Positions 8,538 to 18,268 are shown, numbered from the stretch's first letter. The stretch: 64,000 nucleotides of DNA from Planotetraspora sp. A-T 1434 (GCF_025420585.1 NZ_JAOEGB010000029.1:34093-98092); one strand, 5' to 3'. Numbers and translations are program-made. The notes: generated by a model not told the origin, from the sequence alone.

Positions 8538-11515
8538 CACGCCACGCCGATGGGGATGAGCGTCTCCGTTCCGTCTACGGGCGCCTCCTGGACCAGATGG
8601 CCGTCCTTGGTGACGATGGTCACGCGGCGGCGGAAGGTGCGCAGGCCCGCGTTCAGCAGCGCGATCCGCAAGGGGACGGGCTCGGTGGCGGTCCCCGGGA
8701 TCTCCAGCCGCTCGCTGCGGCGGTAGGCGTTGCCCGGGTCGTCGTAGTCGATGTCGAGGAAGGCGACCTGCACCGTGCCGGGGGCGAAGAGCGGGATGGC
8801 CCGGATGTCGAGCGCGTCCACGAACGGGTCGTCCACGGGGAGGAACGAGGCGTCGCCGCTGATCGGCCCCGTGGTCCGCGCCGTGCCGTTCTTCAGGTGA
8901 TGCGTCAACCGGGCGGTCCACCCGCGCCGGTCGGGGCGGGTGAGCCGGAGCCTCCAGAGCTGGGGCGCGCCGCCGAGACCGCCGGGACCGCCAGGACCGC
9001 CAGGACCGCCAGGACCGCCGGGGACCACCCGGAACACGTCGTGCCGCTGGAACGCCGCGCCGTCGTCGTAGGACATCTCGACGTCGATGGCGTCGACGAT
9101 CCCGGCGTCGATCCGGTTCGGGAAGATCTGCACCTCGAGGAAGCCCAGGTCGTCGTCCGGGTCCACCGTGAGCGTGCGGTCCGTGCTGGGCCGTGGGGCG
9201 ATGTCGTAGCTGAGCCTCTCCCCCACCCAGCCGGAGTCCGCGCGGAAATGGTGCTGGAGGCCGACGCGGAAGCCGATGTCGTGCGCCTGGTCGAGGAAGG
9301 TGGTGAACCGCTTCGGCCCCGGGTCCGTCGCCGTGAGCCGGAACTCGGCGTGGCGATGGTTCTGCGCGTCGGCCGGATCTCCGTAGTCGATCGTCACATC
9401 GGTGGCGAAGAGGCCGATCCGCTGGAAGTCGACCGGGGTGCCGACGTCGACGTGGAGCTCACGGAAGAACGGGTCGTCCAGGTCGACAGAGATGAAATGG
9501 GCGGCCTTGTCGGGAAGCTGGTCCAGCAGGAGACCGATGAACCCCTGTGGCGCGTAGGTCCGGGTCACCGCCTTCTTGCGGTCGTACACGATCGTGAGCT
9601 TCTTCCGCTCCTCCTGCCGCACGAGCTTGAGGCGGAACGACACCAGGGCCGGGATTCCGCCGTCGCCCGTGGTCGGGGTCGGCGTGGGAGTCGGAGTAGG
9701 CGTCGGGGTGGGAGTCGGCGTCGGGGTGGGAGTCGGGGTCGGCGTGGGAGTGGGAGGCGGCGTCGGGACCGGCTGGCGTGCGAGTGTGGCCTGGATGGAC
9801 ACGGCGGGATCGCGGCCGGGCACCTTTCCGGTGACCTCGGCGACGCGGTCCTCGTCACGGCCGACGCGCCCGGCGGCCTGCGCCCGCGAGAAGCCCCGCG
9901 CCTCGCTCGTCACGATCATGGCGCGGTTGGCGATGAGGCCCCGCGCGATGGCCAGGCGCCGCTCGGACAGCCGCTGGTTGAACGCGACCTTGGCCGGATC
10001 GCTGTCGCCCTCGAAGCTGGCGTGGGCGACGACGGAGACGTTCTTCGGCGGCAGGAGGCGCTGGTCGAGCCACTCCCGCAGCGCCGCCGCTCCCGACGGC
10101 GGCGGCGTCCTGCCGGGAGCGGTGCTCTGCGAGAAGCGCGGATCCGGGGGTGCGGGATTGCCGAGCAGGTAGGACGTGAAGACGGGGTTGGCCGGGCTAG
10201 GGGAGAAGCCCTGCTCGTGCGGCTGGTCGAAGGTGAACCCCAGGATGAAGGTCTCGTCGACGGGTGGCGAGGCGGGCCAGTTCACGGTCACGGGGAGGCT
10301 GGCACCGGCGGGCACGGTGACGGCGACCGTGCCGTCCGCGTCCGCCACCTCCAACTGCCCGCCCACCGTCACGACCGCACCCGCCGGGCCCTCGACGCGC
10401 AGCGTCTCGGACGGGCCGGCCGACCCCGGCACGAGGGACAGGCCGTAACCGCCCGGCAGGGGCGAGGGCGTCGTCGCGTTGACCGTGAGAGTCGCGGCCG
10501 GAAGCGTCCCGGCGGAGGCCGTGGCCGTGTGCGTCCCCCGAGTGCCTGCGGAAGGCGTCCCTGGAGTGGTCGTCCCGGTGGGCGGCTGTCCCGCCGTGGT
10601 AGGTGAGCCGGGGCTGCCCGCCGTACCGCCCGGGCGGAGCTTCTTGAGCCGGTCGAGGACCGCGTCGAGCCCCTCCGGCTGGCCCGCGCCCTTGAGCTGC
10701 CCCAGGTCGAGGGAGGGCTCGAACCACTTCGCGAGCAGGTCGTTCTTGAAGAAGTCGAGGGCCCACTTCTCCTTGGCCTCGCGGTCGGGCGCGCCGTCGA
10801 AGTCGATGACCTTGATCTGAATGGCCCCGTCCTGGACGAGCTTCTCGAACCCGGCGTCGATGCCGGCCCGCACCCAGTAGATCTGGGCTTCCAGGTTGGC
10901 CGAGAAGTGGGTGTATATGCGCTCGAAGTCGGCCGTGATCTCCACGTGGACGTCGGGGGTGAGCCCGGAGTACTCCAGCTCGTAGACGATCCCGACCGGG
11001 GTGAGGCCCTGGGCGAAGGCCTGCTCCAGGATGATGGCCCCTTCCTTGTCCAGGACCAGGGAGAACGCCGCGGTCTCCGCGCCGGCGAGGGACGGCTTGG
11101 TGGCCCCGAGGATCTTGGTCACGGCGGTGAAGCCGCCGGGCGGCGGGTCCGCGGCCACGGCGCCGCCGGAGCCTTCCAGGTTGAGGGCGACGCAGCGTAC
11201 GGTGCCCCGCTCGATCGGCGCGGGGGCGAGGTTGGGCACGCCGTTCCGGACGAGCGCGCCGATCCGGCCCATGATCTTGCGGCGGGTGGCCTCGGGCAAC
11301 TCGACGACCGACTCGAACATCAGGAACCCGCCGCCGTCCACCCCGGCGTCGGCGACCTCGGGGCGATACTTGATGAAGCTGAACGCGGCGCTGCCGTCCG
11401 GCCGCCGTCCGAGCGCGACCTGGGTCGCGAGATACCAGAACTGGGTCTCGTCCGCGTGGTCGCGGAAGACCGTCACGCCGTCGACGTCGAACGTGCCCGA
11501 TCCGAGCTGGAGCAT
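8537..11515 (-). CDS. unknown 992-aa multidomain protein: YYLP module, OmpA-like domain, Pro-Thr linker, beta repeats
   Basis: Start ATG at 11515 chosen for its AGGAGG site. Residues 1-260 form the shared N-terminal module (QFWYLA at 25-30, GSAAFSFIKYR, KPSLAG at 140-145). A Thr/Pro/Gly-rich linker follows at about 285-340. An OmpA-like domain lies at about 473-560 (VSVVAHASFEGDSDP, then NQRLSERRLAIARGLI), a (Pro-Thr)n linker at about 582-615, and C-terminal beta-sandwich-like repeats with DLDDPFFREL near 678. No signal peptide. OmpA-like domains bind peptidoglycan in known proteins; here that role is only inferred. A GGP-repeat (8977-9021) interrupts one repeat. Paralog of the next two genes upstream. 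Confidence 0.85.
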   Translation of the reverse strand: MLQLGSGTFDVDGVTVFRDHADETQFWYLATQVALGRRPDGSAAFSFIKYRPEVADAGVDGGGFLMFESVVELPEATRRKIMGRIGALVRNGVPNLAPAPIERGTVRCVALNLEGSGGAVAADPPPGGFTAVTKILGATKPSLAGAETAAFSLVLDKEGAIILEQAFAQGLTPVGIVYELEYSGLTPDVHVEITADFERIYTHFSANLEAQIYWVRAGIDAGFEKLVQDGAIQIKVIDFDGAPDREAKEKWALDFFKNDLLAKWFEPSLDLGQLKGAGQPEGLDAVLDRLKKLRPGGTAGSPGSPTTAGQPPTGTTTPGTPSAGTRGTHTATASAGTLPAATLTVNATTPSPLPGGYGLSLVPGSAGPSETLRVEGPAGAVVTVGGQLEVADADGTVAVTVPAGASLPVTVNWPASPPVDETFILGFTFDQPHEQGFSPSPANPVFTSYLLGNPAPPDPRFSQSTAPGRTPPPSGAAALREWLDQRLLPPKNVSVVAHASFEGDSDPAKVAFNQRLSERRLAIARGLIANRAMIVTSEARGFSRAQAAGRVGRDEDRVAEVTGKVPGRDPAVSIQATLARQPVPTPPPTPTPTPTPTPTPTPTPTPTPTPTPTPTTGDGGIPALVSFRLKLVRQEERKKLTIVYDRKKAVTRTYAPQGFIGLLLDQLPDKAAHFISVDLDDPFFRELHVDVGTPVDFQRIGLFATDVTIDYGDPADAQNHRHAEFRLTATDPGPKRFTTFLDQAHDIGFRVGLQHHFRADSGWVGERLSYDIAPRPSTDRTLTVDPDDDLGFLEVQIFPNRIDAGIVDAIDVEMSYDDGAAFQRHDVFRVVPGGPGGPGGPGGPGGLGGAPQLWRLRLTRPDRRGWTARLTHHLKNGTARTTGPISGDASFLPVDDPFVDALDIRAIPLFAPGTVQVAFLDIDYDDPGNAYRRSERLEIPGTATEPVPLRIALLNAGLRTFRRRVTIVTKDGHLVQEAPVDGTETLIPIGVA
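8977..9021. repeat. 9-bp tandem repeat encoding Gly-Gly-Pro
   Basis: Five near-identical copies of GACCGCCAG/GACCGCCGG inside the 992-aa gene give a GGPGGP linker between two beta modules. Confidence 0.9.
9672..9772. repeat. Pro-Thr microsatellite in the 992-aa gene
   Basis: A degenerate 6-bp repeat (GTCGGG/GTCGGC/GTGGGA family) encodes about 16 Pro-Thr dipeptides. Such linkers usually separate extracellular or surface-exposed domains. It is likely to vary in copy number between strains. Confidence 0.9.
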
Positions 11516-11569
11516 TGGGTGGTCCCTCCTGGTCTGGGGATTGGCGGCGTTTCGGGGCATTGGCGGCGT

Positions 11570-13789
11570 TCAGGGATTGGCGGCAATGGTGACGTTGTCC
11601 TGGTCGAAGCGCCGCCAGTCCTGCTCGGCCGTGAGCCCGTTGCGGAAGAACCGGCGGACCCTGAGCTCGTAGGCGTCGGCGGCCGCGAAGTCGAACTCGA
11701 ACACGGCCGTGGCGTCCGCCGCGGTGAAGTCGACGGCGTCCTCGAAGGACAGCCCGGCGACCTCGTCCTTCGCGCGGGCGTCGACGTGGATGCGCTCCAG
11801 CCCCTTGGCGGCGAAGTCGGCCGGGGACCGCAGGGTCACCGCCCGGTGGCCGCGCAGGTCGGCCCGGACGAAGACGCGGCTCGCCAGGGTGGTGGACCAC
11901 GGCCCCTCGAATACTGTGCCGTCCTTCATCAGGATCGTGATGCGGTAGCGCGTCTGGTTGACGGTGGGATCGACCCGGTCGGCGGCGAACGGCCGCGGCG
12001 TCTGCCCGGAGACGACCTCGATCGAGTCCTCCGCGTGGATCCCGTTGGCCGGATCGTCGTAGACGAAATCGACCCACGCCCTGTCGACCTGGTCGAAGTT
12101 GAGCGCGGCGACGACGCTGACCTTGAGCCGCCGGGGGAACGGGTCGGGGACGTCGACCTGCGGCCGGGTGAGCGGGGCGAACGGCGTGACGTGGTCCCGG
12201 TGGTCGGCCGCCCGGTAGGTGAGCCGCGCCATGACGGGGCCCGCGGGCGGGCCGACGAGGAAGCGCTGCCACTCCCCGGCCGGCTTGTCGGAGGTGAGCC
12301 GTATGAGATCGTCCTGCCGGATCTGGTGGGCCGGGTCGTCGTAGCGGAGCTGCACCTCGACCTGCGGGTAGCGATCCCAGGGGAAGGCCGGCAGGGGCAG
12401 GACGGGGATGGTCTCCAGGGAGTACAGGTCGCGCGGCTCGATGCCCTCGGTCTCACCGAGGACCTGGGTGACGCCGGAGACGAGTTTGCCCGGCCGCTCC
12501 CCCGCGTCGGCCGGCTTCAGGTCCACGAGGAAGCTGAGATCGACCGGCTCGATGAGCCGCCCGTCCACGATGGCCGACGGCCACTGCGCCTCGCCCGCCG
12601 GCGTGGCCGAGTCGAGCCGCACCGTCTTGGTCTGCCCGTGGTAGGTCAGCGTGGCGGTGATCGAGCGGACCGGGTCGTGGGCGAAGTCGGCCTGGGAGAT
12701 CACCTGCACCTTTCGGCGCTGGAACCAGGGGTCGTCGGCGTCGATCTGCAGCACGAGCCGGCCGCGGTCGAGGCCCGCGCCGAAGACGCGGAACAGGCCG
12801 TCGAGATGGCCCTGCGGGTAGATGGTCCGCCGGGCGGTCGTCCGTTCGGAGAAGTCGGCGTCGAGCCGCTTGGCGTCGATCCGGGTGTAGTGCGTCTTCT
12901 TGTAGGTGAAGACGCCGAGCGGCGTGGTGCGCTCCGGCGAGAACGACTTGATGACCTCGCGCGCCTTGTCCCAGCCGTCCGGCGGCTGCCGGAGCGGGTC
13001 GAGCGAGCTCTCGAAGAAGGCGTCGGTGATCATGTCGCGGGCGCGGGCGGCCGCCGCGTCCCTGCGCTCCAGGAGGGTGCCGGTCTCGTCGTCCTCGGGA
13101 ACGGTGGTGTCGACCTCGAACCGGATGGCCCTCTCGTCCTCCAGGCGCTCCATGACGTTCTGGATCTGGATGTCGGTGAACTGGCCCTCGTGGCCGAACG
13201 TCTCGTCGAGGATCTCCTGGGTCCGGTCCCAGTCGATCGTGAGGCGCACATGGTAGGCGGGCCGGAGGGCCAGGTAGTCGAGGCTGTAGACGACGCCGAT
13301 CGGCGCCAGCTCCCCGGCCATGGCCTGGTCGAGGATCGTGACCCCCCGCTCGTCCAGTTCGACGGAGAACGCCGCGCGGTTGTCGCCGTACAGCGCGGGC
13401 TTGGCGGCGTGCCGTACGGCCCGCACGAACCCCGGGCCGCCCCCGTCGCCCGTCTCCCCGAAGATCATGAGCTTCACCGAGCCGTCGATGACGGGCACCG
13501 GAGCGAGCCGCGGCGGCTCGGATACGCCGGCGAGCCGCTGGAGCTCGCGCCGCACGGTCTCCAGCCGGTCGGCGGACATGCCGAGGTCGACGTCGAACTC
13601 GGCGAAGCCCCCGTTGCGCGTCGCCGACCTGAACTTGATGAGAAGGAACTCGGGGGCCTCGATCCCGCCGTCGGTCCTGGTCACGAACCGCGGCGCGAGC
13701 GGCAGGTAGTAGAACTGCAGCGGGTCCAGATGGTCCCGCATGATCGACACGCCGTCGATCAGATAGTACGGCGGTGCCTCGAAGAGCAT
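11570..13789 (-). CDS. unknown 739-aa protein, paralog in the large-protein operon
   Basis: ATG at 13789, 19 bp after the preceding gene, with AAAGGAC upstream. The N-terminal module carries QFYYLPLAPRF (residues 25-35), APEFLLIKFR and KPALYGDNRAAFSVEL (from 130). The middle has DADDPWFQRR near residue 350. The C-terminal 300 residues contain several beta-sandwich-like repeats with a V-x-x-Y-DDP-A signature (LRYDDPAHQI, FVYDDPANGI). These three motif sets also occur, in the same order, in the 725-aa and 992-aa neighbours. No signal peptide, membrane segment or catalytic motif seen. Probably a structural or binding protein; function unknown. Confidence 0.85.
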   Translation of the reverse strand: MLFEAPPYYLIDGVSIMRDHLDPLQFYYLPLAPRFVTRTDGGIEAPEFLLIKFRSATRNGGFAEFDVDLGMSADRLETVRRELQRLAGVSEPPRLAPVPVIDGSVKLMIFGETGDGGGPGFVRAVRHAAKPALYGDNRAAFSVELDERGVTILDQAMAGELAPIGVVYSLDYLALRPAYHVRLTIDWDRTQEILDETFGHEGQFTDIQIQNVMERLEDERAIRFEVDTTVPEDDETGTLLERRDAAAARARDMITDAFFESSLDPLRQPPDGWDKAREVIKSFSPERTTPLGVFTYKKTHYTRIDAKRLDADFSERTTARRTIYPQGHLDGLFRVFGAGLDRGRLVLQIDADDPWFQRRKVQVISQADFAHDPVRSITATLTYHGQTKTVRLDSATPAGEAQWPSAIVDGRLIEPVDLSFLVDLKPADAGERPGKLVSGVTQVLGETEGIEPRDLYSLETIPVLPLPAFPWDRYPQVEVQLRYDDPAHQIRQDDLIRLTSDKPAGEWQRFLVGPPAGPVMARLTYRAADHRDHVTPFAPLTRPQVDVPDPFPRRLKVSVVAALNFDQVDRAWVDFVYDDPANGIHAEDSIEVVSGQTPRPFAADRVDPTVNQTRYRITILMKDGTVFEGPWSTTLASRVFVRADLRGHRAVTLRSPADFAAKGLERIHVDARAKDEVAGLSFEDAVDFTAADATAVFEFDFAAADAYELRVRRFFRNGLTAEQDWRRFDQDNVTIAANP

Positions 13790-13808
13790 GGCCGGGGGTC
13801 CTTTCCGG

Positions 13809-15986
13809 TCAGGCGGGGAGCTCGATGATCAGGTCCGCGTCCGTGACCGGTCCCGGGGACTCGATCTCCTTGCGGCTTCCGTCGGCCATGAAGAACTTCG
13901 CCTTCCACGTGTAGCTCTTCTGGGTCTTGTCCTGGATGGCCAGCTCGAAGAGCTGCTCGTTGCCGGGCTTGCGGAAGGTGAAGCTGCCGCGCTCGTCGAT
14001 GCCGTGGCCGGGGTCGGTGTAGTGGATCTCGACGGTGGCCAGCTTCACGAGGGTCCAGTCGATGAGGTCGGGGACGATCTTGACGCTCAGCGTCACCGAC
14101 TCCTCGCCGAGCAGCAGCGTCTTGCCCGTGATCGGCAGGTCGCCGCTGTCGGTGGACGTGCCGTCCCGGAAGGTGGTGATGGCGCGGTAGGTGACCGCTC
14201 CCTGGCGCTCGTCGATGACGGGGAACGACCAGTCGAAGAAGCGCTTGTCCTTCTGCAGCGCGATGGACGTCGACTGCCGGTAGTCGTTGCCGTCGTCGGC
14301 GTACGACAGGTCGACGAAGATCGTGTCGATCCGCCGATCGAAGTCGCCCCGGGTGCGGAGCTGGACCGTCCGCGTCGCGGAGAAGGGGTCGTCGACGTAG
14401 AACCGCTGCCCTTTGAGCCCGGTCAGCTCCTTGACGTACTCCCGGCCGTCCTGCATGAAGTACTTGATCGAGCCGCCGTACGGCTGGACCGGCTTCAGCA
14501 GCAGCTCCTTGACCGTGGCCTTCTTGGTGTCCTTGTCGATCTGGAAGCGGTTCACCGGCGGCACTCCGGGGGCGACCTCGGGGTGCTCCAGCGTGAGGAC
14601 GGCGCGGGTGACCTGGTCGAAGTTCATGTCGCCCACTTCGATGTCGACCAGCCACAGGCCCAGCTCGTCCACGTTGATCTTCAGGTCGTTGGTGTCGTCC
14701 TCGATCCATTCGGAGGTGAACACCCGGCTCTCGCCCTTGTAGTTAACGACGTACTGGTACTTGAACTTCGTCGAGCCGCCGCTGATGAAGGCGTTGAACT
14801 TCCCAACGTCGTCGGCCTTGCGGAAGCCGAAGGTCTGGATGCCGTGGTCCCTGGTGTGCGGCGGGTAATCGATCTTCACGTCCACGCTGAAGATCGGCAG
14901 CTCGACGAAGTCCGCGTTCACCTGGATCGTGAGGTTGAGCTGGCGGAAGAACGGGTCGTCGAGGTCCACCTCCATCGAGTAGTCGGTCCAGGTGAACCCC
15001 TGGCTCACGAGCGACTGCATGTTGGCCTGCGGGTGCACCTCGACGGTGGTGACCTGGTTCTCCTTGACCTCGATGTGGACGTCCGACCGCTTGTCCACCA
15101 TGACGCTCCGCTTGATGTTCTCGAAGTCGTCGTCGCGGACCTTCGAGAAGTCGCGGTTCTCCGGCGGGACGGCCTCCAGCAGGTTGCGCTTGACCGCCTC
15201 GTCGAGCTGCCGCTCGACCGACCCGCGCACTATGTCGAGCAGCTTGGCGGTCTCGGGGTCGCCGTTCGGCAGTGCGCCGGGGTCGACCTCCACGACCCGG
15301 GACTCGGAGTTCCTGAAGATCTCGGTGACGTGCTCGCTGAAGTCGTCCTCCGACCAGAAGTTCTCCTCGAAGTCGACCTCCTGGACGAAGTTGTAGAACT
15401 TGGTCGCGACCCAGGTGCCGACGGCCCGCACCGGGGGCATCCGGGCGGCGAAGGTCAGGTCGTACACCACCCGGACGCCGCCGGCCCCCTGGCTGCTCAT
15501 CACGGCCTCGAAGACGGGCGCGCCGAACTGGGTGAGCTCCGCCGAGATCGCCACGACGTTGTTGCCGTACATGGACGGCTTGCCCGCGTTGTTGACCCTC
15601 TGGACGAGGTCGCCGCTGGCGGCGAGCACCTCGACCGTGACGTCGGCCGTGGAGACCTGGGGTTTGGTGAGGATGAGCTGGTTCGGGTCCACCGGCTGCG
15701 CGCCGGGGCCGCGGCGGGCGGTGATCATCTGGGCCAGCTTCCCGCGCACCGTCTGCTCCTGCTGGTCGGTGAGCGCCAGCTCGATGTCCATGAAGACGAG
15801 CGCGGCCCCCACGTCGCCGCTGGCCAGCGGCTTGAGCGTGCGGTACTTCACGAACTTGAAGACGGCCTTGCCGGCCTCGCGCCGCAGGATCGGCACCTTC
15901 GGCAGGATGTGGAACCGGAGGTCGTCGCCGTCGTCCAGATAGGCGGTCGCCTCGGGCAGGTCGATGGCTCCTTGGAGCAGAAGCAT
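13809..15986 (-). CDS. unknown 725-aa protein, paralog in the large-protein operon
   Basis: ATG at 15986 with a strong AGGAGGA site. N-terminal module: LRFHILPKVPILRR (residues 23-36), AVFKFVKYR and KPSMYGNNVVAISAEL (from 136). Central motif VDLDDPFFRQLNLTIQVNADF begins near 340. The C-terminus has tandem beta-rich repeats (FVDLSYADDGNDY, EIHYTDPGHGI) like those of the 739- and 992-aa proteins. No signal peptide or membrane segment. Shorter linkers than its relatives make it the cleanest member for structure prediction. Function unknown; gene order and spacing place it in the same transcript. Confidence 0.85.
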   Translation of the reverse strand: MLLLQGAIDLPEATAYLDDGDDLRFHILPKVPILRREAGKAVFKFVKYRTLKPLASGDVGAALVFMDIELALTDQQEQTVRGKLAQMITARRGPGAQPVDPNQLILTKPQVSTADVTVEVLAASGDLVQRVNNAGKPSMYGNNVVAISAELTQFGAPVFEAVMSSQGAGGVRVVYDLTFAARMPPVRAVGTWVATKFYNFVQEVDFEENFWSEDDFSEHVTEIFRNSESRVVEVDPGALPNGDPETAKLLDIVRGSVERQLDEAVKRNLLEAVPPENRDFSKVRDDDFENIKRSVMVDKRSDVHIEVKENQVTTVEVHPQANMQSLVSQGFTWTDYSMEVDLDDPFFRQLNLTIQVNADFVELPIFSVDVKIDYPPHTRDHGIQTFGFRKADDVGKFNAFISGGSTKFKYQYVVNYKGESRVFTSEWIEDDTNDLKINVDELGLWLVDIEVGDMNFDQVTRAVLTLEHPEVAPGVPPVNRFQIDKDTKKATVKELLLKPVQPYGGSIKYFMQDGREYVKELTGLKGQRFYVDDPFSATRTVQLRTRGDFDRRIDTIFVDLSYADDGNDYRQSTSIALQKDKRFFDWSFPVIDERQGAVTYRAITTFRDGTSTDSGDLPITGKTLLLGEESVTLSVKIVPDLIDWTLVKLATVEIHYTDPGHGIDERGSFTFRKPGNEQLFELAIQDKTQKSYTWKAKFFMADGSRKEIESPGPVTDADLIIELPA

Positions 15987-16018
15987 GGATTCCTCCTGTT
16001 ATGGATCGCTTCTTGGGG

Positions 16019-18268
16019 TCACTGGATTTCGAGCAGGTCGGCGACGTCCCGGGTCCGCACCGTGACGCCCGCTGGCGCGGTCAGCTCGCCGACCAGGCGG
16101 AGCCGATCCCTGGCTCCTCCCAGCGCGGCCTTGACCGCCGCCGCCTGGGCGGCGTCGAGCGTGGCGGACAGCGCGGTGGTCCAGGGCGGGAGGCCTGAGC
16201 TGGTGCCCTCGGCGACGGGAGCCCAGCCGCCGTCCGGCGTCCTGACCTCCACGGCGACCCGCCGTACGGTCACCGGCGCGGGGCGGAGATCGGACCCGGC
16301 GGGCAGCCCCCGGCGCATGGTGTCCCGGTCCTGGTCCGGCACGTCGAGGCGGGTGGTGACCTGAAGGAACGCCACGGCACCCGCCTCGACGAGGCCGATC
16401 GCCCGCCCCCCTCCCGGCAGGCGATCGAGGAACGGCCCGGGAGGGACGTACGTCCAGACACCCGGCTCCGCGTCGTCCGGCCAGGCCTCGACCCCGTTGA
16501 GCACGATCCCCTCGGGGGGATCGACGGCGATGACCAGCCCGTCGGCGGGGGCGACCGGTGCGGACCACTGCCCCGGAGCCCCCGGAACGCCACCGGTCGC
16601 CACCCGCCACACCACGCCGGGCTGGAACGGGGAGGTGGCGATCCAGCGGATCTCGCCCTCCCCCTGCAGCCGTATGGTCCGCGGCGGCCCGGCGTCGCCC
16701 TCGGCCCGCCACTCCACCTGGACGGGGGGCTTGCGGCAGGCGAGGCGCGCCTGGTGCGCGCCGAATCCCGGCAGGGTCACGATGTCGAGGTCGAGCCGGT
16801 CGCGCCCGTCGACAGGCAGCTCGATCGTCCGTCCCGGCCCGGTCGGCCGGATCACCACGCGGGCGGGCGGGTCCCCGGGCACGCGCGGCACGGCCGCCAG
16901 CGGCGTAGCCGCGTCGAGCCGCGCCGGCGTCCGCCCCTCCGCCGTGACGACCTCGGCGACGGCCAGAGCGGTCAGCGCCTCCGACGCCCGGACCACCGTC
17001 AACGGCAACGGGAAGGCGGCGGGCCCGAGCAGCAGGTGCCGGTCCGTCGCCGGTTGCCACGGCCCGGCCAGCTCCGCCGGGCCCGGCACCCGCGACGCCC
17101 CCTCGGGCACCTCCGGCACATCGAGCAGCGCGCGCAGCCGCACCTCGGCGCCCAACTCACCGAGGTGCGACTCCTCGCCGGGCGCGAGGACGACGTGCGC
17201 CGTGCCGGTACGGCCGGGCGGGTCCAGGGCGGCTCCGGCGGTGACCTGCTGGGGGCGTAGAGGCGGCGCGGGGGGCACCCGCAGGTCGGCGAAGAGCGCG
17301 AGCAGGCCGGACACCGGCTCGGGCAGGTTGGCGGCGAACTCCACGGAGACGTGACCGGCGGGCAGGGAGGGAACCGTGATCCGGCGCACGTGCCGGTCGA
17401 GGCTCCCGCCCGATAGCGCCCGCGCCGCGAGGAACGGGTCGAGGCTGACCACCCGGTCGACGAGCACGGCGGTGGGCACGGCGAGATCGACGTGCTCCTG
17501 GCCCCGCGCCACCTCGTCCGGAGAGCGCAGCCGGTAGCGGATCGCCGTGGACAGCTCCGGGCGGGCCAGCAGCTCCTTCAACCGCAGTGCCAGCGTCTCC
17601 GCCCGTCCCTCCCGCTGCCCGGGGAGCAGGGCGTCGAGGGCCTCACCGAGCTCTTCGAGGCTGAGCGCCGCCCCCTCGCCCACCCGCCCGGCCAGCCGTA
17701 CGGCGAGGTCGTGCGGGTCGACGGTGACCGCCAGGGGAAGTCGCGGCGCGACCGCGCGCAGGGTGAGGCGCAGCGTGGCGGTCACCAGGAGCGTGGCGTC
17801 CTCGACGAGCCGCGCGGCGAGCGTGGCGGCTTCCGGGGAGAGGATCGCGGCGACCCGGGCCCGTGCCAGCAGGCCGGGGGCGAGCTCGAACGCGGGGACG
17901 AGCACCTGTTCCGCCACGCGGCCGAGCCTGGCGGTGAACTCCAGCACGCCTCCCCGCACCTCGGCCTCGGCGAGCCTGATGATCTGGCCCTGTGCCACGG
18001 CGGCCGCCCCTATCTCGGGCAGGCGGGTGCCGACCGCGAACCCGGCCTCGATCCGTCCGTAGGGCGGCTCGTCGCCGCGGACCAGCGTCACGAGCAGCGC
18101 CGCCGAACCGTCCGCCTGCCGTTCGAGGTCCAGGTCGTCCGGTACGGCCACCGCCAGGCCGTTGTCGTCGAAACCGCGGAAGACGGCGCCCGGCAGCGAG
18201 GTGAGCGGCGCGCCGAGGTCGGGCAGGCCGGTGAGCAGGCCGGTGGACAGGCCGGTTTGCGTTGTCAT
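16019..18268 (-). CDS. unknown 749-aa beta-rich protein of the large-protein operon
   Basis: The ATG at 18268 overlaps the stop of the upstream gene (TGATG), so translation is coupled. Residues 30-65 (VFRGFDDNGLAVAVPDDL, then DGSAALLVTLVRG) can be lined up with the N-terminal module of the downstream paralogs (VFRDHADETQFWYLA, then DGSAAFSFIKYR), but the match is weak. The rest is Ala/Leu/Val-rich with many short beta-like segments and no recognisable domain, signal peptide or membrane helix. Function unknown. Confidence 0.8.
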   Translation of the reverse strand: MTTQTGLSTGLLTGLPDLGAPLTSLPGAVFRGFDDNGLAVAVPDDLDLERQADGSAALLVTLVRGDEPPYGRIEAGFAVGTRLPEIGAAAVAQGQIIRLAEAEVRGGVLEFTARLGRVAEQVLVPAFELAPGLLARARVAAILSPEAATLAARLVEDATLLVTATLRLTLRAVAPRLPLAVTVDPHDLAVRLAGRVGEGAALSLEELGEALDALLPGQREGRAETLALRLKELLARPELSTAIRYRLRSPDEVARGQEHVDLAVPTAVLVDRVVSLDPFLAARALSGGSLDRHVRRITVPSLPAGHVSVEFAANLPEPVSGLLALFADLRVPPAPPLRPQQVTAGAALDPPGRTGTAHVVLAPGEESHLGELGAEVRLRALLDVPEVPEGASRVPGPAELAGPWQPATDRHLLLGPAAFPLPLTVVRASEALTALAVAEVVTAEGRTPARLDAATPLAAVPRVPGDPPARVVIRPTGPGRTIELPVDGRDRLDLDIVTLPGFGAHQARLACRKPPVQVEWRAEGDAGPPRTIRLQGEGEIRWIATSPFQPGVVWRVATGGVPGAPGQWSAPVAPADGLVIAVDPPEGIVLNGVEAWPDDAEPGVWTYVPPGPFLDRLPGGGRAIGLVEAGAVAFLQVTTRLDVPDQDRDTMRRGLPAGSDLRPAPVTVRRVAVEVRTPDGGWAPVAEGTSSGLPPWTTALSATLDAAQAAAVKAALGGARDRLRLVGELTAPAGVTVRTRDVADLLEIQ

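Noticed and set aside
10907..13828. Plus-strand 973-codon frame opposite the large-operon genes
   Set aside because: No start context or family features; the minus-strand proteins show shared motifs and ribosome-binding sites, so this is a shadow. The same holds for 13788-16364 and 8597-10606.
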